64,000 nt of DNA, taken from assembly GCA_003499925.1 (NCBI GenBank), contig DNRQ01000007.1, forward strand, positions 7,281 to 71,280, in the 5' to 3' direction. Positions 33,792 through 39,824 of the stretch are shown one piece after another; the stretch's first letter is position 1; each line of letters opens with the position of its first letter. This stretch comes from Geobacter sp. Lineage in GTDB: Bacteria; Desulfobacterota; Desulfuromonadia; Geobacterales; Geobacteraceae. A program made the position numbers and the translations under genes. The notes beneath the pieces were generated by a model, which saw only the letters and a program-made list of their open reading frames with translations, made no database searches and was not told the origin of the DNA.

Positions 33792-34374
33792 AATCCGGAT
33801 CCCTCCCGTTCAGTGCAATAATGCTGGCAGTTCAAGTAAGCATAAAAGCGCTTTTATATTCAAATAAATTTTTCTCACATAAGGGTTGCAGCGTTCACCT
33901 TGTTTGAAATTTCCCGCAGTGAGGCTGAATTGGTTTATTTGCCGGCCTTATCCTTGAATGCGCTGGATTTTACCGGGCATATGGAAGGGATACAACAATA
34001 AAGATGGCAGGGGGATGTTTTTAGACTTTTTTCGCTCCCATGTCGTTGGCCGATTTCAAAGGGTACCCCGTCATCGACCCTCAACTCGACCCAAGTCAGA
34101 ACGGATATCCATCACGGGAGAGCAAATGCCGATGCGTGCCACCGGCCTGGTTTCCAAATGTTTGCGCGGAAGCACTATGGGAAGGGTACCCGGAAAAGGA
34201 TTCGAGAGACCGGAGCAGCGAGTCCGGGAGTCGTGCCATCGGCGGAGGAGGACTATTCCCGCGAACTGTCGGTGGAGAAGCAAACGTAACAGGTTGGGAT
34301 CGTCGGGGGGATGGGGGGCGGAAATGAAAACATCCGAGGTGAGGAAAGGAATATTCTTCGCGGACCGGAGCCCC
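33792..34374. other. Promoter region of the NHL gene and noncoding segment of cassette 5
   Basis: 33792-33960 is AT-rich and is the likely promoter of the NHL-repeat gene. 34180-34374 holds a segment related to the noncoding DNA in cassettes 1 and 3. It shares GAGAGACCGGAGC near 34204, GAGAAGCAAACGTAACAG near 34274, and a GGACCGGAGC block right before the terminator. Short open frames exist on both strands but none has a convincing start or motif. Confidence 0.5.
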
Positions 34375-34469
34375 ACAAAAAAAGGCCACTGATTTTTGTC
34401 AGGGCCTTTTCTAATATGGTCGGAATGAGAGGATTCGAACCTCCGGCCCCCTGCTCCCGAAGCAGGTGC
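34375..34469 (-). repeat. Array boundary copy 4: terminator plus 53-bp tRNA-Pro 3' fragment
   Basis: Terminator at 34377-34410 (AAAGGCCACTGA / TCAGGGCCTTT type). The tRNA-Pro 3' part at 34417-34469 is identical to the intact gene over 53 bases, from CCA back to the 5' side of the anticodon stem. Beyond that the sequence departs from the tRNA. The fragment lacks the acceptor 5' strand and D arm, so it is not a tRNA gene. Confidence 0.93.
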
Positions 34470-34501
34470 AGTAGCAATTCCGGACCTCGCAACGATCGTT
34501 T

Positions 34502-34777
34502 TCAGACAACCCTGATTTCGACTTTGCCGTTGACAGCCTGAGCATACCGTTTCAGCGACCTAAGGCTAGGCAAAGGATGCCCGGATTCAAGGCGCGCAAC
34601 GACAGACTGTGTTGTGCCCATGCGTTTTGCAACCTCATCCTGGGTCAGATGTGCCTTTTTCCGGGCTTCGATGAGCTGTGAGGCAAGTGCGAACTCGTCC
34701 TCAAGTTCGACAAATTCAACTCGAAATTCTTCGTCTTTCAAGAGTTCCTCTTTCACTTCCGACATTTTCCTACCCAT
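34502..34777 (-). CDS. HigA-like XRE antitoxin (cassette 4)
   Basis: A 91-residue antitoxin. The C-terminal part is a helix-turn-helix of the XRE/Cro type (IEARKKAHLTQDEVAKRMG, then TTQSVVARLESG). It should neutralise the RelE-like toxin encoded just upstream and repress the shared promoter. The ATG at 34777 has AGGAG six bases upstream; an in-frame TTG at 34783 is less likely. The start overlaps the toxin gene end by eight bases, the toxin-first order of higBA. It ends 33 bases before the tRNA-Pro fragment at 34469. Confidence 0.82.
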   Translation of the reverse strand: MGRKMSEVKEELLKDEEFRVEFVELEDEFALASQLIEARKKAHLTQDEVAKRMGTTQSVVARLESGHPLPSLRSLKRYAQAVNGKVEIRVV

Positions 34778-35078
34778 GTTCAATCTCCTTCATCCGTGAC
34801 AATGCCAGTGCAACTTCGCCCGGCGGTGTCTTTTGGGTCTTCTTCACAAATACCCGTAGAATAACGACTCGTCTGCCAACCACAGTAACATAGAGTGCCC
34901 GAGCAATCCCTGACATGCTTTTACCCCGGATCTCCCAGAGCTTATCCTGAAGATGACGAACATAAGGCATGCCTAAATTCTCAAGACCGTGGTACTCGAT
35001 CAAATCCGCAATGCGCACCAAACGAGCCTGAAGATCCTTGGGAATGGAAAGGAACTCGGCTTCAACCGCATCATCCAA
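34770..35078 (-). CDS. HigB/Gp49-type RelE-superfamily toxin with a damaged start
   Basis: Probable mRNA-cleaving toxin, 102 residues from a TTG. The body matches the phage Gp49-like HigB family: IADLIEYHGLENLGMPYVRH, LWEIRGKSMSGIARALYVT and RRVVILRVFVKKTQKTP. The family normally begins about eight residues earlier. Here an ATG at 35101-35103 is followed by four A, and removing one A would give an in-frame start reading MKAYGRSFLDDAVEAE. As written, a TGA blocks that frame, so either TTG at 35078 is used or the toxin is silenced by a one-base slip. A sequencing error is possible. Confidence 0.78.
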   Translation of the reverse strand: MDDAVEAEFLSIPKDLQARLVRIADLIEYHGLENLGMPYVRHLQDKLWEIRGKSMSGIARALYVTVVGRRVVILRVFVKKTQKTPPGEVALALSRMKEIEHG

Positions 35079-35210
35079 AAACGACCGTCCATACGCTTTT
35101 CATAAACATACTATAGCAAAAAAACGATAATTGCCAAGATGTTTATCCCCTGGAAAGGAGCAACCTGATACCTCCTGTGGCGAGTAAAGGAGCATAAGGG
35201 ATGACGACGT

Positions 35211-35380
35211 ATGGAAGAGAAGCTTCTGAATCTCGCCTTTTGCAAGCAGCGGCTCTCGGGCATCACCTCGCGGGATGTGGCCTCGCTGTGCTGCAAGGAG
35301 AAGGCGCGGACGGGCGCGACGACGGCGAACCACCTGCTGTCAACGCTCAAGCGGATGCTGGACCTTGCCGTCAAGTGGGA
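35211..35380 (+). pseudogene. Tyrosine recombinase (phage integrase) remnant
   Basis: A frame from 35211 encodes ITSRDVASL and [20 protein letters not shown], which matches the N-terminal core-binding region of tRNA-targeting phage integrases (usual text: I...DV..L, TANR.L..L..MF.LA..WG). The catalytic domain with its R-H-R-Y residues is missing. The frame breaks off exactly where an 81-bp copy of mqnP sequence begins. It is the only trace of a recombinase in the whole array. Confidence 0.6.
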
Positions 35381-35460
35381 GCACCACGTGCGCCAGGGCG
35401 GTGAAGCGCTTGCAGTAGGAATAGAGCAGGATGAAGCCGAGTGCCACCGGTGAAAGGTAA
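35380..35460 (-). repeat. Exact 81-bp inverted copy of part of mqnP
   Basis: These 81 bases are the perfect reverse complement of 58166-58246, inside the UbiA-like prenyltransferase gene (the stretch coding [14 protein letters not shown]). The copy directly follows the integrase remnant and ends just before the short noncoding stretch that leads to the terminator at 35489. No mismatch is present, so the event is recent or the copy is maintained by gene conversion. Confidence 0.95.
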
Positions 35461-35488
35461 CGAACGTCCCCTTAGTTCCCCCCAACGG

Positions 35489-35580
35489 AAAAAGGCCCTC
35501 GGCGTGTGCCAAGGGCCTTTTCTAATATGGTCGGAATGAGAGGATTCGAACCTCCGGCCCCCTGCTCCCGAAGCAGGTGC
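35489..35580 (-). repeat. Array boundary copy 3: terminator plus 53-bp tRNA-Pro 3' fragment
   Basis: Terminator at 35489-35521 (AAAGGCCCTCGGC / GCCAAGGGCCTTT). The tRNA-Pro 3' part at 35528-35580 is identical to the intact tRNA over 53 bases. The following bases (ACTGGCAAAATG) resemble those after copy 4 (AGTAGCAATT), hinting at a shared element end. Confidence 0.93.
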
Positions 35581-35647
35581 ACTGGCAAAATGCTCTGCCA
35601 CCGCCCAAGAACGTTGACAGCTTGTAGCATATAATCTACAGTAGAGC

Positions 35648-35977
35648 ATGGCTGATACGCCCTACAGACTCGAATATTTCCTTGACGACAAGGGGGAGGC
35701 ACCGTTCACGCAATGGCTGTACTCGCTCCGTGACAAGGTGGCCGTGTACCGCATCCGCGCCCGGCTTGACCGTGTGGCGCTCGGCAATTTCGGGACGACA
35801 AAGCCCGTAGGCGAGGGGGTTTCGGAGTTGAAGATCGACCACGGCCCCGGCTATCGCGTGTACTACGCCATGACCGGAAAGACAGTGGTTTTGTTGCTCA
35901 TCGGCGGTGACAAGTCAACACAACAGAAGGATATCGAGACGGCAAAGTCGTATTGGAAACGGCAGAGGGAGGGGTAG
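35648..35977 (+). CDS. HigB-like addiction-module killer protein (cassette 3)
   Basis: A 109-residue RelE/ParE-superfamily toxin of the group often called addiction module killer protein. Typical features are FTQWLYSLRDKVAVYRIRAR, NFGTTKPVGEGVSELKID, the basic GPGYRVYYA and VVLLLIGGDKSTQQKDI. It probably cuts mRNA on the ribosome. The ribosome binding site is weak, while the antitoxin two bases downstream has a strong one; that bias would favour antitoxin. A TATAAT lies at 35630-35635 but without a well-spaced -35 box. Confidence 0.85.
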   Translation: MADTPYRLEYFLDDKGEAPFTQWLYSLRDKVAVYRIRARLDRVALGNFGTTKPVGEGVSELKIDHGPGYRVYYAMTGKTVVLLLIGGDKSTQQKDIETAKSYWKRQREG

Positions 35978-35979
35978 TC

Positions 35980-36291
35980 ATGGCAAGAAAAACAGGCGAT
36001 TATCATTCAGAACACATCCAATGGCTAAAAGACCCTGAAAATGCTGCAGGATATCTTAACGCAGTCATCGAGGAAGGTGATAAAGATGCGTTGCTTCTGG
36101 CGCTCCGTAATATCGCAGAGGCAGAAGGCGGCATGGCGGTTGTTGCAGAGAAGGCCCATGTGAAGAGGGAAAGCCTGTATCGCATGTTGTCTTCCCGTGG
36201 CAACCCTGCACTGTCGAACCTGCTTTCCATACTTCACGGCATGGGGCTAAAAATGACGATACAGCCTGAAAAGACGGTAACAACACCGTAG
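35980..36291 (+). CDS. HigA-like addiction-module antidote (cassette 3)
   Basis: A 103-residue DNA-binding antitoxin. It has WLKDPENAAGYLNAVIEEGD in the N-terminal part, then a helix-turn-helix (GGMAVVAEKAHVKRESLYRM) and the family ending SILHGMGLKMTIQP. GAGGGAGGGG lies just before the ATG, which is two bases after the toxin stop. An in-frame ATG at 35953 within the toxin gene is less likely. A good terminator follows at 36317, so this module is a self-contained unit. Confidence 0.88.
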   Translation: MARKTGDYHSEHIQWLKDPENAAGYLNAVIEEGDKDALLLALRNIAEAEGGMAVVAEKAHVKRESLYRMLSSRGNPALSNLLSILHGMGLKMTIQPEKTVTTP

Positions 36292-36316
36292 CGGCAAGCT
36301 GCATAAAGGGAATATT

Positions 36317-36352
36317 AAAACCGGGAACTCTGTGAGAGGGTCCCGGTTTTTA
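36317..36352 (+). terminator. Terminator of the cassette 3 toxin-antitoxin operon
   Basis: AAAACCGGGA at 36317-36326 pairs with TCCCGGTTTT at 36341-36350, followed by T residues. It lies 25 bases after the antitoxin stop. Confidence 0.85.
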
Positions 36353-36768
36353 CGTGGCGTTGTTCAAAAACAGCGGATTCCAGACTGGAAGTCAAAAAGT
36401 CAACTACGTTCCGCTAGCTTCTTCCCGACTCCGTAGACCGCTATGCCGATTTTTTCAGAAATTCTGCGAGCTCCTGCTTACTCCGCCTCAGCAATGCGAT
36501 CTCTGATGGTGTCAGCATCCGGGGCGTCGGTGAGATACCGAGCCTCCGATTGAGTAAGGCAGTCGAAGGAGTAACCGACCGGAGAGACCGGAGGGTAATG
36601 GCCGAACGAAGTGTGGTTTCGGGACTGATTCCCGCGTGAGCCAATGTCATCCCTGGTGATGGGCAAAAGGCTGGCGGTCGGTCGTCAGGTGGTCTCCGAG
36701 GGGGAAGCAAAGTGCCAAGGTAGCGAAAGGGAGCTTTGCGTGGACCGGAGGGGGACCGGAACCCCACG
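36353..36768. other. Noncoding segment of cassette 3
   Basis: About 415 bases without a convincing gene. It shares GACCGGAGAGACCGGAG (36578-36595) with cassette 1. Its right end, from AAGGTAGCG near 36717 through CTTTGCGTGGACC and GGGGACCGGA, matches the corresponding end in cassette 1 at most positions. A minus-strand frame ending LTPSEIALLRRSKQELAEF (36441-36500) could be the tail of a lost gene. Confidence 0.5.
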
Positions 36769-36862
36769 GAAAAAGGCCTCTGATTTGTGTCAGGGGCCTT
36801 TCTCTATGATGGTCGGAATAAGAGGATTCGAACCTCCGGCCCCCTGCTCCCGAAGCAGGTGC
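36769..36862 (-). repeat. Array boundary copy 2: terminator plus 53-bp tRNA-Pro 3' fragment
   Basis: Terminator at 36771-36803 (AAAAGGCCTCTGA / TCAGGGGCCTTT). The tRNA-Pro 3' part at 36810-36862 matches the intact gene at 52 of 53 bases; the one change is in the acceptor stem. Confidence 0.93.
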
Positions 36863-36898
36863 AGTAGTGCGTCCCTCGGTCGAATGCAATTGCTCACC

Positions 36899-37156
36899 TC
36901 ATTTCCACATATCCGCATCTACCTTTTCAAATGCCGACGTGGCATTCTCGAACTCGGTGAGGTCTTTCAAGCTCCAAGTGCCGGCTAGATGGTCCAGATC
37001 GTCGTAGATCACGATTCGTTTTTTCTTTTCGATACCAAGGGATTCCTTCAGAATCCTGAGCATGACGGTATTGACGCTAGTATCCTCACGACGAGCCTTT
37101 TCTTTCAGTGCTCCTGAGATAGCGTCATCTATGCCACGCAACGTCATAGTAGTCAT
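36899..37156 (-). CDS. Ribbon-helix-helix antitoxin (cassette 2)
   Basis: An 85-residue protein whose N-terminus reads as a ribbon-helix-helix DNA-binding domain of the FitA/VapB type (TMTLRGIDDAISGALKEKA, then EDTSVNTVMLRIL). The C-terminal part (DLDHLAGTWSLKDLTEFENA) would wrap the toxin. AGGAG precedes the ATG. It is encoded 16 bases downstream of the PIN-domain toxin, the reverse of the usual vapBC order. Confidence 0.82.
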   Translation of the reverse strand: MTTMTLRGIDDAISGALKEKARREDTSVNTVMLRILKESLGIEKKKRIVIYDDLDHLAGTWSLKDLTEFENATSAFEKVDADMWK

Positions 37157-37172
37157 TAATCTGTCTCCTCAT

Positions 37173-37565
37173 TCATCGGATCGCCAAAAGAAGGCCACTG
37201 ATGCTGCTAAAGTGTTCATCGTAGGTCGCCAGAGCAAGGCCGTGCTGCAGCGCAGAAGCAGCGAGCCACAGATCGTTGGACGGAATGGGGCGCCCTTTCT
37301 GTCTTAGCTCCGAAAATACCTGCGCGTAATATTCTGAAGTCTCGTCGTCAAGCGTAATTGTGTAAACCCTGGCCGAGTCGAGAAATTGATCAAGCTCGGT
37401 CCGGTTTTGTCGTTCTTTATTCCCGCAACGGAATCCGGCGAATAGCTCGCCAAGAATGACGGCATTGATGCCGATATATTCAACTCGCTTCAAAAGGTCG
37501 ACAGCTTCAGTATCATTTCTTTTGAAGGCGGCGTAAAAATTGGTATCAATTATGATCCGCTTCAC
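37173..37565 (-). CDS. VapC-type PIN-domain ribonuclease toxin (cassette 2)
   Basis: A 130-residue PIN-domain toxin, a metal-dependent RNase. The acidic residues of the active site are visible: Asp in IIIDTNFYAAF, Glu in VILGELFAGF, Asp in IPSNDLWLAA and Asp in ATYDEHF. The GTG start at 37565 is chosen because AGGAG lies six bases before it and the family begins with such a motif; upstream ATG codons add non-family sequence. Toxin first, antitoxin second is unusual for this family. Confidence 0.85.
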   Translation of the reverse strand: MKRIIIDTNFYAAFKRNDTEAVDLLKRVEYIGINAVILGELFAGFRCGNKERQNRTELDQFLDSARVYTITLDDETSEYYAQVFSELRQKGRPIPSNDLWLAASALQHGLALATYDEHFSSISGLLLAIR

Positions 37566-37794
37566 ACGCTCTCCTATCCGAATTCTGACACCACTTGGTG
37601 CAGTCATTATGGTGGCATGATTTGAATCTGTCAAATAAAAATGTTGGGCCGAGGAATTTCACGAGAACGTGGAGGAAACGCCGGGTGAGTCTATGCGAGA
37701 GGTTGACGAGGCATGCCACATGGGGCGGAGGGGGGACGCTGGGAAAGCGCCGGTAAAAGCCGGCAAATGTGGCCAGGGGGACCGTAGCACCATG
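37566..37794. other. Noncoding segment of cassette 2
   Basis: Upstream of vapC and before the terminator of copy 1. It contains foldable sequence: GCCACAT near 37712 can pair with ATGTGGC near 37767, enclosing a CGCTGGGAAAGCG hairpin and GCCGGTAAAAGCCGGC. Equivalent in place to the noncoding segments of cassettes 1, 3 and 5. No gene seen. Confidence 0.45.
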
Positions 37795-37881
37795 AAAAAG
37801 GCCTCTGGCGTGAGCCAAGGGCCTTTTCTAATATGGTCGGAATGAGAGGATTCGAACCTCCGGCCCCCTGCTCCCGAAGCA
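37795..37881 (-). repeat. Array boundary copy 1: terminator plus 48-bp tRNA-Pro 3' fragment
   Basis: Terminator at 37795-37827 (AAAGGCCTCTGGC / GCCAAGGGCCTTT, one mismatch). The tRNA-Pro 3' part at 37834-37881 is identical to the intact gene for 48 bases and then diverges within the anticodon stem, five bases earlier than copies 2-4. Confidence 0.92.
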
Positions 37882-37981
37882 AGCGTACTAGTGGAATGCC
37901 CGTCGCGAGTGTCCTTTTTTCAGGTTGCAATGACCGAAATAATGACCTAAAATTGACTCCAAATAAATGTGGAGGTAAGCC

Positions 37982-38227
37982 GTGCAAACTATACATGCCA
38001 CAACAACGGTCAGTATCAGCGACCTCAAGAAAAATCCTTCCGACATAATCAAGCGTTCACACGGTGCGCCGGTTGCGATCCTCAACCATAACCGCACCAC
38101 AGCCTATCTGGTCCCTGCAGAAGCTTTTGAAGCTATGATGGAGCAGCTTGATGACCAATATCTCATCCAACTCGCCAAGGATCGCCAGCAGGAGCGCAGT
38201 ATCAAGGTCTCGCTTGATGATCTATGA
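37982..38227 (+). CDS. Phd/YefM-family antitoxin (StbD-like, cassette 1)
   Basis: An 81-residue antitoxin of the Phd/YefM type: TTTVSISDLKKNPSDIIK, then PVAILNHNRTTAYLVPAEAF, and a disordered acidic-basic tail (RSIKVSLDDL) that would cover the toxin. It starts at GTG (37982) with GGAGG upstream. The stop overlaps the toxin start by 11 bases, so translation is coupled. Antitoxin-first order, unlike the other three modules of the array. Confidence 0.88.
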   Translation: MQTIHATTTVSISDLKKNPSDIIKRSHGAPVAILNHNRTTAYLVPAEAFEAMMEQLDDQYLIQLAKDRQQERSIKVSLDDL

Positions 38228-38501
38228 GCTAGAGTTCAAAGAGTCGGCTCTTAAGGAGTGGCGCAATTTAGATAACAGCATCAAAGAGCTGTTCAAAAAA
38301 CGTCTAGCTGAGCGCATTGTCAAGCCACGTGTAGAATCTGCCCGCCTGGCCGGATTGCCTGATTGCTATAAGATCAAGCTCCGGGATGCAGGGTATCGTC
38401 TGGTCTACCAGGTTTTCGACGATGTGTTGCTCGTTTTGGTTATTGCCGTGGGCAAACGGGAAAACAATCTGGTCTATCGCAAAGCAAAAGAGCGGCTTTA
38501 G
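38217..38501 (+). CDS. relE: RelE/StbE mRNA interferase (cassette 1)
   Basis: A 94-residue toxin very close to classical RelE. It has YELEFKESALKEWRNLDNSI, then the catalytic basic cluster CYKIKLRDAGYRLVYQV and the C-terminal VIAVGKRENNLVYRKAKERL. These hold the Lys, Arg and Tyr residues RelE uses to cut mRNA in the ribosomal A site. The ATG at 38217 lies inside the antitoxin gene end. Cassette 1 is next to the intact tRNA and so would be the youngest insertion. Confidence 0.92.
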   Translation: MIYELEFKESALKEWRNLDNSIKELFKKRLAERIVKPRVESARLAGLPDCYKIKLRDAGYRLVYQVFDDVLLVLVIAVGKRENNLVYRKAKERL

Positions 38502-38835
38502 TTACGTGCCAGCCCAAGGGGACGCTCTGTGGCGACCTCTACCCGAAGGCAGGAGGAATTTTTTGTGCTGAGGGGGAGTTAAGCGGGGCGGGGGGGCAAA
38601 AGGTTCAAGGGGTTTCGTCGGAGACTGGGAGGCCCAGTACCGGAAAAGGACCGGAGAGACCGGAGCTATTCAGTCTAGGAAGCTTGCACTCGACGGAAAA
38701 GTCGCCTTCCTGTCGAGAAGGAAACGTGGCAAGCTTGGGGGTGGCAGGGTGGGGGCGAGGGGGCAGAAAATCAATATGACAAGGTAGCGTAAGGAAGGTT
38801 TTGCGTGGACCAGACGGGGACCGGAGCGGGAAATT
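38502..38835. ncRNA. Structured noncoding segment of cassette 1 (possible RNA)
   Basis: About 330 bases with no supported gene but strong folding signals. AAGCTTGC at 38680-38687 pairs with GCAAGCTT at 38729-38736, and inside it CTCGAC at 38689-38694 pairs with GTCGAG at 38712-38717. The block GACCGGAGAGACCGGAG at about 38649 also occurs in cassette 3. The end (CAAGGTAGCG...TTTTGCGTGGACC...GGGGACCGGAG) is shared with cassette 3 and partly with 5. Whether it is transcribed, or is a recombination site, is unknown. Confidence 0.4.
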
Positions 38836-38871
38836 AAAAAGGCCCTTGGCTGATGCCAAGGGCCTTTCTTA
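38836..38871 (-). terminator. Terminator of the intact tRNA-Pro gene
   Basis: Read on the minus strand, AAGGCCCTTGGC and GCCAAGGGCCTT form a 12-bp stem followed by T residues, ending about four bases from the CCA end. Homologous but non-identical hairpins accompany all six fragment copies. Confidence 0.88.
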
Positions 38872-38874
38872 ATA

Positions 38875-38951
38875 TGGTCGGAATGAGAGGATTCGAACCT
38901 CCGGCCCCCTGCTCCCGAAGCAGGTGCGCTACCAGGCTGCGCTACATTCCG
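38875..38951 (-). tRNA. tRNA-Pro(CGG)
   Basis: A complete 77-base tRNA including an encoded CCA. The acceptor stem pairs CGGAATG with CATTCCG. The D arm contains AGCGCAGCCTGGTAGCGC. The anticodon stem-loop is CCTGC-TTCGGGA-GCAGG with anticodon CGG, and the T arm has GGTTCGAATCC. It is close in sequence to E. coli proline tRNAs. Its 3' half is the sequence repeated at the six array boundaries, so the gene appears to be an integration hot spot. Confidence 0.96.
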
Positions 38952-39506
38952 AGGTGATTTCTTCCGACGGGCCAGTCAGATGGAAAGATATAGCAACTTT
39001 CGCGGCAGATTGCAAGCAGAATACACATGCGGCAGCCGGTCCCTGTAACTTTTTCTGACAAGGCTCCCCTTGCCCCGTTACTCCGCTACTTGTCACTTTA
39101 TTTCCTATCTCCTTATCTCCACCTTTGTTGACGATCTCTCATCAAGACTGAACGGAACCCGTGCAGAATCATGGTAGCGCTTCTATGCATGCCGCGCTGG
39201 TAGAGTCAGCCAGCAGAATTGATAGTCTCACTGGATAAACTGCTGCCTGTGCTGTCCTGCCACTGGTCCCCTGGCAACGCTACACGGAGAGGAAGGATCG
39301 AGGCTGCAAGCATTTGTTCTGCTAAGGCTCAAGTTTTATAGTAGTATGTCCGAGAAGGATCTGTAAGATAGGTTGGTGGCCACAACTTTGGCTCCGAGAT
39401 TCAGTGTTATTGCCTACAGCAGGTGATCTCAAACCCGATTCAAGAACCATTGATCAAGTTCTCCCTGAAGCTGGGTCCCTACGTTCAAGGCCCGGATCGA
39501 CAGTTA
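38952..39506. other. Intergenic region upstream of tRNA-Pro
   Basis: About 550 bases between the tRNA and the next MITE-like element. The part at 38990-39150 is AT-richer and should hold the tRNA promoter on the minus strand. I see no coding frame, tRNA or known RNA in the rest. Confidence 0.4.
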
Positions 39507-39514
39507 TTGGGATA

Positions 39515-39675
39515 CCTGGTTAGTACGAATCTCCCGTAAACTGCGCAAACACCCCCTCCCCCTTGATGGGGGAGGGTTGGGGAGAGGGTGAAAAGCCCGC
39601 ATAAGCCTCACCCTCCCCCCGCCCCTCCCATCAAGGGAGGGGGGAAATCCAGGCGGGAGATTGGTACTAATCAGG
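39515..39675. mobile_element. MITE-like palindromic element (copy E), 161 bp
   Basis: Terminal inverted repeats of 22 bp with two mismatches at 39515-39536 and 39654-39675 (ends CCTGGTTAG / CTAATCAGG). The element is flanked by a perfect 8-bp direct repeat, TTGGGATA, at 39507-39514 and 39676-39683. Inside are CCTCCCTTGATGGGAGG-type stems and a core shared with the element at 19313. The same size and end sequence (C-TGATTAG) as copy A suggest one family moved by the same transposase. Confidence 0.75.
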
Positions 39676-39824
39676 TTGGGATATGAAGATTTCGTTATCC
39701 GTTATATCATGGGAAAACCGGAACTTGCAATAACCGTCCGATGGCATCGACGGCACCTACGCCACTGCATGGTCGCAGGGCCGGGGGGCGGTAAAGAGCG
39801 GCTTGGAGTGGGCTTCCAGGCTTA

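Noticed and set aside
34417..34469. Partial tRNA-Pro copies as extra functional tRNA genes
   Set aside because: All six lack the acceptor 5' strand and D arm; only the copy at 38875-38951 folds as a tRNA.
36441..36767. 108-codon minus-strand frame in cassette 3
   Set aside because: Most of it is the noncoding segment shared with other cassettes, in a frame not preserved there. Only the last 25 residues look protein-like, so it is mentioned as a possible gene remnant.
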